64,000 bases of DNA, taken from assembly GCF_022662335.1 (NCBI RefSeq), contig NZ_JAKNQJ010000007.1, positions 1-64,000 of the forward strand. The letters are read 5' to 3'. Of this stretch, positions 39,901 to 46,852 are shown piece by piece. Every line of letters starts with the position of its first letter. The first letter of the stretch is position 1. Under the pieces are notes generated by a model. That model saw nothing but the letters and a program-made list of their open reading frames with translations. It was not told where the DNA came from and did not search any database. The position numbers were made by a program, and so were the translations under genes. The stretch is from Sphingomonas sp. CROZ-RG-20F-R02-07 (GTDB lineage: Bacteria; Pseudomonadota; Alphaproteobacteria; Sphingomonadales; Sphingomonadaceae).

Positions 39901-41955
39901 ATGGTTGCCAGCGCTTCCTCTCCGCTCGTTGCTGGTATGAGCGGCACGACGCGGCTCCGGCTGATCGCGGTCGACGGGGGCTTCGATCTGTTCGTCGGGG
40001 ACATGCCGGTGGTGAGCCACCGCCCCGCCCGCCCGGCCGTCTTCGTCGGGATCGGCCGTCCGGACATCGACATGTACCGCGGCAACTATGTCCTTTCCGA
40101 CCGGCTCGATGCGCGCGTGCCGCTCGCCCACGCAGCGGTCGACGGAGACACGGTGACGCTGGCGGCGACGGCCACCGGCGCCCCGCTCCTGCGCGTCACC
40201 GTGACCGATGCCGGGCTGGCGATCGCCGCGCTCGATCCCGCGCTCAACCGCTTCTGGCTGCGCTGCGTCGCCGAGCCGGGCGAGCGGCTATGGGGCGGTG
40301 GCGAACAGCTATCCTATTTCGACATGGCCGGTCGCCGCTTCCCGCTCTGGACCTCGGAGCCGGGCGTAGGGCGCGACAAGTCCACGCTGATGACCTTCCA
40401 GTGCGATCGCGATAGCCGGTCCGGCGGCGACTATTGGAACACCAACTATCCGCAGCCGACCTATGTCTCGTCACGCCATTATGCGCTGCACCTCGATACG
40501 ACCGCCTATAGCTGTTTCGACTTTCGCGACCCCGCGTTCCACGAGATCGAATCATGGGCGATCCCCGCCGGGATCGAGCTCTTCGCGGCGGAGCGCTTCG
40601 CCGGCATCGTCACCCAGCTATCCAGCCGCTTCGGCCGCCAGCCCCGCCTTCCCGGCTGGGCCTATGAAGGCGCGATCCTCGGCTTGAAGCAGGGGGCGGA
40701 AAGCTTCGCGCGCATGGAGACGATGATCGCAGCCGGCGCGGTCGTCACCGGGCTCTGGTGCGAGGACTGGGTGGGCCTGCGCGTCACCAGCTTCGGCAAG
40801 CGGCTGTTCTGGGACTGGAAGGCGAACGAGACCCGCTATCCGGGGCTGCGCGCGCACATCGCGGCGCTGGCCGAGCGGGGCATCCGCTTCCTCGGCTACG
40901 TCAATCCCTATCTCGCCATCGACGGCTCGCTCTATGCCGAAGCGGTCGCTGCCGGCTATCTGGTGCTGCGCCGCGACGCGGACGCGCCCTATATCGTGGA
41001 CTTCGGCGAATTCGATTGCGGCATCGTCGATTTCACCAATCCCGCCGCAGCGGACTGGTTCGCCGACCGCGTGATCGGCCGCGAGATGCTCGATTACGGG
41101 CTGTCGGGCTGGATGGCGGATTTCGGCGAGTATCTGCCGACCGACATCCGCCTTCACGACGGCACCGACGGCATGCTGGCGCATAACGCATGGCCGACGA
41201 TCTGGGCGGAGGTGAACGCCCGCGCGATCGCCGCGCGCGGGCGCACCGGCGACGCGCTGTTCTTCATGCGCGCCGGGTTCACCGGCGTGGGGCGCCACTG
41301 CCCGCTGCTGTGGGCAGGCGATCAGTGCGTCGATTTCTCGCGCCATGACGGGATCGGCACCGTCATCCGCGCGGCACTGTCGTCCGGCATGCTCGGCAAC
41401 GCCTATCACCACAGCGATCTCGGCGGTTATACCAGCCTCTACGGCAACGTCCGCACGCCCGAACTGCTGATGCGCTGGAGCGAGCTCTGCGCCTTTTCGC
41501 CGGTGATGCGCAGCCATGAGGGCAATCGTCCCGACGACAATCTCCAGCTCGACGGCGATCCGGCGGTGCTCGCGCATTTCGTGGCGATGACGCGCGTCCA
41601 CGCCGCGCTCGCGCCCTATGTGGGGGCGCTGTGCGATGAGGCCGCGGAAACCGGCCTGCCGCTCCAGCGCGCGCTGCTGCTCGATTGGGAAGAGGATCCC
41701 GGCTGCTGGGGGATCGAAACCCAGTTCGGCTATGGCCGCGACCTGATCGTCGCACCCGTGATCGCGCCCGACCGCGACCGCTGGGCCGCCTATCTTCCTG
41801 CCGGCGCGCATTGGGTGCATCTCTGGTCGGGCGAGCGGTTCGCGGGCGGCCAGACGGTAGAGGTCGCAGCCCCGCTCGGCCGGCCGCCGGTCTTCTGGCG
41901 CGAGGGCAGCGACCACGCCGCGCTGTTCACCGCGCTCGCCGCCGAGGCACCATGA
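39901..41955 (+). CDS. GH31 sulfoquinovosidase (YihQ/SmoI-like)
   Basis: This 684-residue family 31 glycoside hydrolase has the subfamily signatures of sulfoquinovosidases. Residues Arg301 and Trp304 in SFGKRLFWDWKANE match the sulfonate-binding Arg and Trp of E. coli YihQ. Asp407 in WMADFGEYLPTD is the nucleophile, Asp474 in WAGDQCVDFSR the acid/base, and Tyr510 in HHSDLGGYTSLY the third sulfonate contact. The N-terminal half has RLWGGGEQLSYFDMAGRRFP and SGGDYWNTNYPQPTYVSSRH. No signal peptide is present, so it acts in the cytosol on imported sulfoquinovosides such as SQ-glycerol. A GGGAGAG box precedes the ATG. It is the last gene of the operon, 60 bp after the monooxygenase. Confidence 0.9.
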   Translation: MVASASSPLVAGMSGTTRLRLIAVDGGFDLFVGDMPVVSHRPARPAVFVGIGRPDIDMYRGNYVLSDRLDARVPLAHAAVDGDTVTLAATATGAPLLRVTVTDAGLAIAALDPALNRFWLRCVAEPGERLWGGGEQLSYFDMAGRRFPLWTSEPGVGRDKSTLMTFQCDRDSRSGGDYWNTNYPQPTYVSSRHYALHLDTTAYSCFDFRDPAFHEIESWAIPAGIELFAAERFAGIVTQLSSRFGRQPRLPGWAYEGAILGLKQGAESFARMETMIAAGAVVTGLWCEDWVGLRVTSFGKRLFWDWKANETRYPGLRAHIAALAERGIRFLGYVNPYLAIDGSLYAEAVAAGYLVLRRDADAPYIVDFGEFDCGIVDFTNPAAADWFADRVIGREMLDYGLSGWMADFGEYLPTDIRLHDGTDGMLAHNAWPTIWAEVNARAIAARGRTGDALFFMRAGFTGVGRHCPLLWAGDQCVDFSRHDGIGTVIRAALSSGMLGNAYHHSDLGGYTSLYGNVRTPELLMRWSELCAFSPVMRSHEGNRPDDNLQLDGDPAVLAHFVAMTRVHAALAPYVGALCDEAAETGLPLQRALLLDWEEDPGCWGIETQFGYGRDLIVAPVIAPDRDRWAAYLPAGAHWVHLWSGERFAGGQTVEVAAPLGRPPVFWREGSDHAALFTALAAEAP

Positions 41956-42030
41956 TGACGGCGGCGTGCGGCGTCGGGCGGGCGCTGTTTCAGACCGTCA
42001 CCGAACATCGCAGCATTTCTGGGGTCGGAT

Positions 42031-42144
42031 GACGTTAGGTCGATCCAGTCTCTCTACCGTTCGTGCGAGCTTGTCGAAGCACGCTCTCCGCAGTCCAACG
42101 TTGGCATGCGGCGCACGCCCTTCGACAAGCTCAGGGCGAACGGG
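42031..42144. repeat. Intergenic inverted-repeat element, copy 2
   Basis: This is the counterpart of the 16093-16207 element, with arms CCGTTCGTGCGAGCTTGTCG near 42057-42077 and CCTTCGACAAGCTCAGGGCG near 42119-42138. Both copies share the leading GACGTxxxGTCGATCC text and a central GCACGCxCTCC patch. It lies between the sulfoquinovosidase stop and the convergent MFS gene. No gene lies in 41956-42164, apart from this repeat. Confidence 0.7.
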
Positions 42145-42164
42145 TTAATTAACGTCGTCAAACT

Positions 42165-43349
42165 CTAGACCGCGCCCCGGCGTTCGGTCGAGAACAGGAC
42201 GAGTGCGGCCGTGACCAGCGCGGCGCCGACCGAGGCCGTCGCCGTCCAGCCGCCCCGCTCGAAACTCAATGTCGCGAGCATCGAACCCATTGCGCCGGCC
42301 AGGAACACCATGGTCATGTACACCGCGTTGATGCGGCCGCGCGCCTCGGCCGCGATCGAGAAGAGCACGCGCTGGCCGAGCACCTGGTTCAATTGGGTCG
42401 CCCCGTCGAGCAGCACGGCCGCGGCGGCGAGGAGGATCAGCGCATGCGCCGCCGCGGCCCAGCCGGCGAGGAGAAAGGCACCGATCGCGGCCCTCAGCGC
42501 CACCGCCGTGCCCGCTCGAACATGGCCCCGGTCGCCGAGCCGCCCGGCGATCGGGGCCGCCAGCGCGCCGCCGGCACCGGCCAGCGCGAACAGCGCGATA
42601 CCGCCCTGGCCCAGACCGAAGCGCCGCGCGAGCAGCAGCGGCACCGCCGTCCAGAACAGGTTGAACGCGGCGAACATCGTCGCCTGATAGGCCGTGCGCC
42701 GCCGGATCGCCGGGGTATTCACCAACAGCCGAACGCTCGATCGCAGAAGCTGACCGTATCGCAGATCGGGCTGCGGGCGGCGTTCCGGAACGGTGCGACT
42801 GACGAGCAGCGCAAGCGCCGCCATCCCGATCGCGGCAAGCCCGAAGATCGTGCGCCAGCAGGCCACCGCGGCGACCCCGTTCGCCAGCGGGCGCGCCAGC
42901 ATGATCCCGGCGATCAGCCCGCCCATGATGTTGCCGACGATCCGGCCGCGCCGGCTCTCGGGCGCCAGATGGGCGGCGAGCGGCACCATGATCTGTGCGC
43001 CGACCGAGCAGAACCCGGTGAGAAAGGAAAACAACAGGAAGCTCACCGCGCCCGTCGCCAGCCACGTGCCGAGCAACCCGAAACAGGCGCCGCCCGTCAG
43101 CGCCAGGATGAGCCGCTTGTTCTCGACCCGGTCCGCGAGCGAGACGACGAAGAACAAGCCCGCCCCATAGCCGAGCTGGGTCGCGGTGACGACCAGACCG
43201 GCGACGGCGCCGTGCAGGCCCAGCGCCGGCGCGATCTCGCCGATCAACGCCTGCGCATAATAGAGGTTCGCGACCATCAGGCCGCAGGCGATGGAGAAGA
43301 CGGCGGTCAGGCCCGGCCCGATGCCCGGTGCGGGCGCTTCGCCGCTCAT
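42165..43349 (-). CDS. MFS transporter (arabinose-efflux/YgaY-like)
   Basis: This 394-residue protein has about 12 helices and starts MSGEAPAPGIGPGLTAVFSI. SIACGLMVANLYYAQALIGE, the loop 2-3 segment FVVSLADRVENKRLIL, VGAQIMVPLAAHLAPESRRG and GRINAVYMTMVFLAGAMGSM are typical of drug/sugar efflux MFS proteins. The ATG at 43349 makes an ATGA overlap with the upstream Gfo/Idh gene; ATG 43355 is two codons longer. Whether it belongs to the sulfoquinovose locus is unclear, since it runs in the opposite direction and no shared operator was seen. Confidence 0.8.
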   Translation of the reverse strand: MSGEAPAPGIGPGLTAVFSIACGLMVANLYYAQALIGEIAPALGLHGAVAGLVVTATQLGYGAGLFFVVSLADRVENKRLILALTGGACFGLLGTWLATGAVSFLLFSFLTGFCSVGAQIMVPLAAHLAPESRRGRIVGNIMGGLIAGIMLARPLANGVAAVACWRTIFGLAAIGMAALALLVSRTVPERRPQPDLRYGQLLRSSVRLLVNTPAIRRRTAYQATMFAAFNLFWTAVPLLLARRFGLGQGGIALFALAGAGGALAAPIAGRLGDRGHVRAGTAVALRAAIGAFLLAGWAAAAHALILLAAAAVLLDGATQLNQVLGQRVLFSIAAEARGRINAVYMTMVFLAGAMGSMLATLSFERGGWTATASVGAALVTAALVLFSTERRGAV

Positions 43350-44404
43350 CGCCATGCCGCGCGCTCCTCGGCGGTGAGTGGCAATTCCACGGCGCGGCGT
43401 TCGCGGGACGACAGGCTTGCGGCTTCCACCACGGCCATGACCGCGAGCGCCTCGATCGGCGGCACGGGCGCGGCCCCCGCTCCTCGAAGCGAAGCGGCAA
43501 GCCTATCGTAGAAGCGGCGCTGATCGCCAAGGGTCGCCGGGATCGTGCGTTCCGTCCCGTGCCGGTAGATGGTGAGGCCGTCGGGATCCGCACCCCAGCC
43601 TTCCGCGCCCGGCTTCGTGCCACCGAGCAACAACGCTTCCTGCCGATCCGGCAGGCGCTTCACGAAACTGCCCTCCGTACCATGGGCGACGAAGCGATGC
43701 GTTCCCCCCGCGACGAGCATGCCGGCGTGCAGGATGACGCGCCGTTGCCCATAGAACAGGATGACATGAGCCCAATCGTCGGTCACCGCGCCGGGCCGCT
43801 GGCACGCAAGGCTCGCCTGTATCAGATCGGGCAAGCCGAAGAGTTGCAGCGCTTGGTCGACGAGATGCGGCCCGAGGTCGAACCAGACGCCGCTGCCCGG
43901 CCCCGCGCGTTCGCGCCAGCGATCCCGGACCTCGGGGCGGAAACGATCGAGATGCGATTCGAAATGCACGATGTCGCCGACCACGCCAGCGGCGATCGCG
44001 TCGCGGACGGTGAGGAAGTCGCTGTCCCAGCGCCGATTGTGAAACACCGAAAGCTGCCGGTCGGCGCGCGTCGCCGCGGCGAGGACGCTTCGTGCTTCGG
44101 CCAGGTCGAGCGCGAACGGCTTGTCGATCACCACATGCTTGCCGGCCTCGATCGCGGCAAGCGCGAGCGGCGCATGCGCTTCGTTGGGCGTGGCGATCAC
44201 GATCAGATCGATGTCGGGCGAGCGAATGATGGCGAGCGGATCGGCATCGACCCGGATGCCCGGCAGGTCGGCATGCACCTTTGCGGCATCGCGCGATGCG
44301 ACGGCGCACAGCGTCAGACCGTCCGAGGCGGCGATCAGCGGCGCGTGGAAAGTTTTGCCCGAAAAGCCATAGCCCAGCAGGCCGACGCGCAGAGGATCGT
44401 TCAT
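43346..44404 (-). CDS. Gfo/Idh/MocA family oxidoreductase (YdgJ-like)
   Basis: This 352-residue protein has LRVGLLGYGFSGKTFHAPLI, the NAD-binding fold with the S-G-K-T-F-H-A-P motif of the YdgJ/IolW scyllo-inositol dehydrogenase subgroup. It also has IDLIVIATPNEAHAPLAL, KHVVIDKPFALDLAEAR (catalytic Lys in D-K-P) and SGVWFDLGPHLVDQALQLFG in the substrate half. The ATG at 44404 is preceded by AAGGAAG and is preferred over the in-frame ATG at 44446. It is probably a sugar or inositol dehydrogenase with NAD(P). It forms a two-gene operon with the MFS transporter downstream, so perhaps a sugar derivative is handled and transported. Confidence 0.82.
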   Translation of the reverse strand: MNDPLRVGLLGYGFSGKTFHAPLIAASDGLTLCAVASRDAAKVHADLPGIRVDADPLAIIRSPDIDLIVIATPNEAHAPLALAAIEAGKHVVIDKPFALDLAEARSVLAAATRADRQLSVFHNRRWDSDFLTVRDAIAAGVVGDIVHFESHLDRFRPEVRDRWRERAGPGSGVWFDLGPHLVDQALQLFGLPDLIQASLACQRPGAVTDDWAHVILFYGQRRVILHAGMLVAGGTHRFVAHGTEGSFVKRLPDRQEALLLGGTKPGAEGWGADPDGLTIYRHGTERTIPATLGDQRRFYDRLAASLRGAGAAPVPPIEALAVMAVVEAASLSSRERRAVELPLTAEERAAWR

Positions 44405-44603
44405 CGCATTCGCTTCCTTGGTCTGCCGCCGGGGCGTGATGGCCACAGGGTAGAGTCACCGCCGCGAACAGCGGAGTCTCGCCAACGTTCCACTCCGCCG
44501 TCCGACACGATTATTCCGAGCCATGCAGCGCTCGCTCGAAAAACTTTGGCTCCAGCGACCCGCCCGGACGTTCCAGTCGCACGTCCTTATCCGAGGTTCT
44601 TCC

Positions 44604-45458
44604 ATGACGATTCCCACCGATCCCGTTTGGTTCATCACCGGTTGCTCGACCGGCTTCGGTCGCGAACTGGCCAAGCTCGTGCTCGCCCGTGGATGGAGGG
44701 TCGTGGCGACCGCCCGCTCCGCCGACCGCGTCGAGGATCTGGCCGCAGCGAGCGACGGCCGCGCACTGGCGGTGGCGCTCGACGTCACGGACGCCGACCA
44801 GATCGCCGCCGCCGTCGCGCAGGCCAAGGCGCGGTTCGGCCGCATCGACGTGCTCGTGAACAACGCCGGCTATGGCTATCAGTCCAGCGTGGAGGAAGGC
44901 GAGGAGGCCCAAATCCGCGCCCAGTTCGATGCCAATGTGTTCGGCCTGTTCGCCATGACCCGCGCCGTGCTGCCGCTCATGCGGGAACAGGGAGGCGGCG
45001 CCATCCTGAACGTCACGTCGGTCGGCGGCATCACGGGCTTTGCAGCCAGCGGCTATTACAGCGCCACCAAGCATGCGGTGGAGGGCTGGTCCTCGTCGCT
45101 CGCGTCCGAAGTGGAACCGCTCGGGATCAGCGTGACCTGCATCGAGCCCGGCCCGTTCCGCACCGATTGGGCCGGCCGCTCCCTGATCCAGACCGAGAGC
45201 CGGATCGATGCCTATGCAGAAACGGCAGCGGCGCGGATGGGCACGACCAGCGGCTATAGCGGCCAGCAGCCCGGCGATCCGGTACGCGCCGGCGAGGCCA
45301 TGATCGAGGCGGTGTTGCGCGACGTGCCGCCGCAACACCTCGTGCTGGGCAAGTTCGCCTATGACACGGCCGTGGATGTTTTCCGAAAACGCCTGGAAGA
45401 GGTGGAAGCCGATCGCGCGTTGGCGCTCAGCGCCGACTATCCGGACGCCCGGGGCTGA
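44604..45458 (+). CDS. Short-chain dehydrogenase/reductase (classical SDR)
   Basis: This 284-residue oxidoreductase has FITGCSTGFGRELAKLVLAR (the T-G-x3-G-x-G motif), LDVTDADQIAAAV, IDVLVNNAGYGYQSSVEEGE (N-N-A-G), NVTSVGGITGF (Ser), YYSATKHAVEGWSSSLASEV (Tyr-x-x-x-Lys) and CIEPGPFRTDWAG. The enzyme uses NAD(P)H on an unknown alcohol or ketone. The in-frame Met at 44523 would add a long basic leader, so ATG 44604 is chosen. It is a single gene divergent from the Gfo/Idh operon, across about 199 bp without other genes. Confidence 0.85.
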   Translation: MTIPTDPVWFITGCSTGFGRELAKLVLARGWRVVATARSADRVEDLAAASDGRALAVALDVTDADQIAAAVAQAKARFGRIDVLVNNAGYGYQSSVEEGEEAQIRAQFDANVFGLFAMTRAVLPLMREQGGGAILNVTSVGGITGFAASGYYSATKHAVEGWSSSLASEVEPLGISVTCIEPGPFRTDWAGRSLIQTESRIDAYAETAAARMGTTSGYSGQQPGDPVRAGEAMIEAVLRDVPPQHLVLGKFAYDTAVDVFRKRLEEVEADRALALSADYPDARG

Positions 45459-45482
45459 CGGACCGGCTTAGGCGCCGGATGG

Positions 45483-46100
45483 TCAGTGCCGCTTCGTGAG
45501 GCGAACGAGCGTGGGCAGCAGCCGTCGTACGATGACGTCCACGCCGCCCGCATCGGGATGCAGCCCATCGGCCTGTATCAGACGCGGGTGGCCCGCCACG
45601 CCGTCGAGGAAGAACGGGTAGAGCGGCACGCCATGCGTCTTGGCGAGCGCGGGGTACATGGCGTCGAACGCACGGACATAGTCCCGCCCCAGGTTCGGCG
45701 CCGCACGCATGCCGATCAGCAGCACGGGAATGCGGCGGGCGTGCAACTCGGCAAGGATCATGTCGAGATTGGCCTTGGTCTGCGCGGTCGGGAGGCCGCG
45801 CAGCATGTCGTTGGCGCCGAGTTCGACGAGAACCAGATCGGGCGCCCCGCCGAGGCCGCGCAATCCCCAGCGCAGCCGCGCCCGCCCTTGCGCCGCGGTA
45901 TCGCCGGCGACGCCGCCATTGCGCACCGTCGCCGGAACGCCGGCATCGCGCAGCGCGGCTTGCAGCCTTGCCGTGAACCCCTGATCCGGCGCGAGGCCGT
46001 AACCGGCCGTCAGGCTGTCGCCGAACGCCCAGATCAGCGGCGCGGGCGCCGCCGCGACCGCAGCCGGAGCGCCCGACAGGATCGCGACCAAAGTGAGCAT
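45483..46100 (-). CDS. TesA-like SGNH arylesterase/lysophospholipase
   Basis: This 205-residue GDSL hydrolase has IWAFGDSLTAGYGLAPDQGF (block I Ser), RNGGVAGDTAAQGRARLRWG (Gly), LVLVELGANDMLRGLP (Asn in G-A-N-D) and IQADGLHPDAGGV (D-x-x-H with catalytic Asp/His). A hydrophobic N-terminus, MLTLVAILSGAPAAVAAAPA, suggests a signal peptide and periplasmic action. The start is uncertain. ATG 46100 is given, but ATG 46160 would add a basic leader and overlap the divergent ABC gene by 10 bp. The arrangement divergent to a YbbA/YbbP-like ABC system matches the E. coli tesA-ybbA-ybbP order. Confidence 0.8.
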   Translation of the reverse strand: MLTLVAILSGAPAAVAAAPAPLIWAFGDSLTAGYGLAPDQGFTARLQAALRDAGVPATVRNGGVAGDTAAQGRARLRWGLRGLGGAPDLVLVELGANDMLRGLPTAQTKANLDMILAELHARRIPVLLIGMRAAPNLGRDYVRAFDAMYPALAKTHGVPLYPFFLDGVAGHPRLIQADGLHPDAGGVDVIVRRLLPTLVRLTKRH

Positions 46101-46150
46101 CGCGGCATGCCGCAATTGCCGTCGAACCCCGGATCGACCAAGACGGAACG

Positions 46151-46852
46151 ATGGTTTCATCTCCCACCGATAGCGCGCTGATCGTCGCACGCAACGTGTC
46201 GCTGTCGCTCGGCCGTGCGCCGGCGCGGGTGGACATCCTCCGCGGAATCGATCTGCGGGTCGCATCGGGCGAAAGCGTCGCGCTGCTGGGTCCGTCGGGA
46301 TCGGGCAAATCCTCGCTGATGGCGGTGCTCGCCGGATTGGAGCGGCCGAGCGGCGGCAGCATCGCCGTGGCGGGGCTCGACTTCGGCGCGCTCGATGAAG
46401 ACCGGCTCGCGGTCGCGCGGCGCGGGCGGATCGGCATCGTCCTTCAGGCCTTCCACCTGTTGCCGACGATGACTGCGCTGGAAAACGTCGCGGTGCCGCT
46501 CGAGCTGGCGGGGCAAAGCGACGCCTTCGCCCGCGCCGAGGCGGAACTCGCCACGGTCGGGCTCGGTCATCGTACCCGCCATTATCCGGCGCAATTGTCG
46601 GGCGGCGAGCAGCAGCGCGTCGCCATCGCCCGCGCGCTCGTCGCCCGCCCGCCGCTGATCTTCGCCGACGAGCCGACGGGCAATCTCGACACCGCGACCG
46701 GCGCCGCGATCATGGACCTGCTGTTCGCCCGCCATGCGGCAAGCGGGGCGACGCTGTTCATCATCACCCACGATCCCGTGCTGGCGGCGCGGTGCGCGCG
46801 CGTGATCCAGCTCGCCGACGGCCATATCGTCGCGGATAGGAGCAACGGGTGA
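46151..46852 (+). CDS. ABC transporter ATP-binding protein (YbbA/LolD-like)
   Basis: This 233-residue ATPase has Walker A GPSGSGKSS, the Q-loop region GIVLQAFHLLPTMTALENV, the signature LSGGEQQRVAIARAL, Walker B PLIFADEPTGNLD and the H-loop IITHDPVLAARC. Family members of the LolD/YbbA/MacB group energise FtsX-like permeases in the inner membrane. The following permease gene starts with GTG in a GTGA overlap, so the two form one transporter. Divergent tesA-like gene. Confidence 0.88.
   Translation: MVSSPTDSALIVARNVSLSLGRAPARVDILRGIDLRVASGESVALLGPSGSGKSSLMAVLAGLERPSGGSIAVAGLDFGALDEDRLAVARRGRIGIVLQAFHLLPTMTALENVAVPLELAGQSDAFARAEAELATVGLGHRTRHYPAQLSGGEQQRVAIARALVARPPLIFADEPTGNLDTATGAAIMDLLFARHAASGATLFIITHDPVLAARCARVIQLADGHIVADRSNG

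Noticed and set aside
39901-41955. Plain alpha-glucosidase assignment for the GH31 gene
   Set aside because: The sulfonate-binding Arg, Trp and Tyr and the surrounding YihQ-type text argue for a sulfoquinovosidase over an ordinary alpha-glucosidase.
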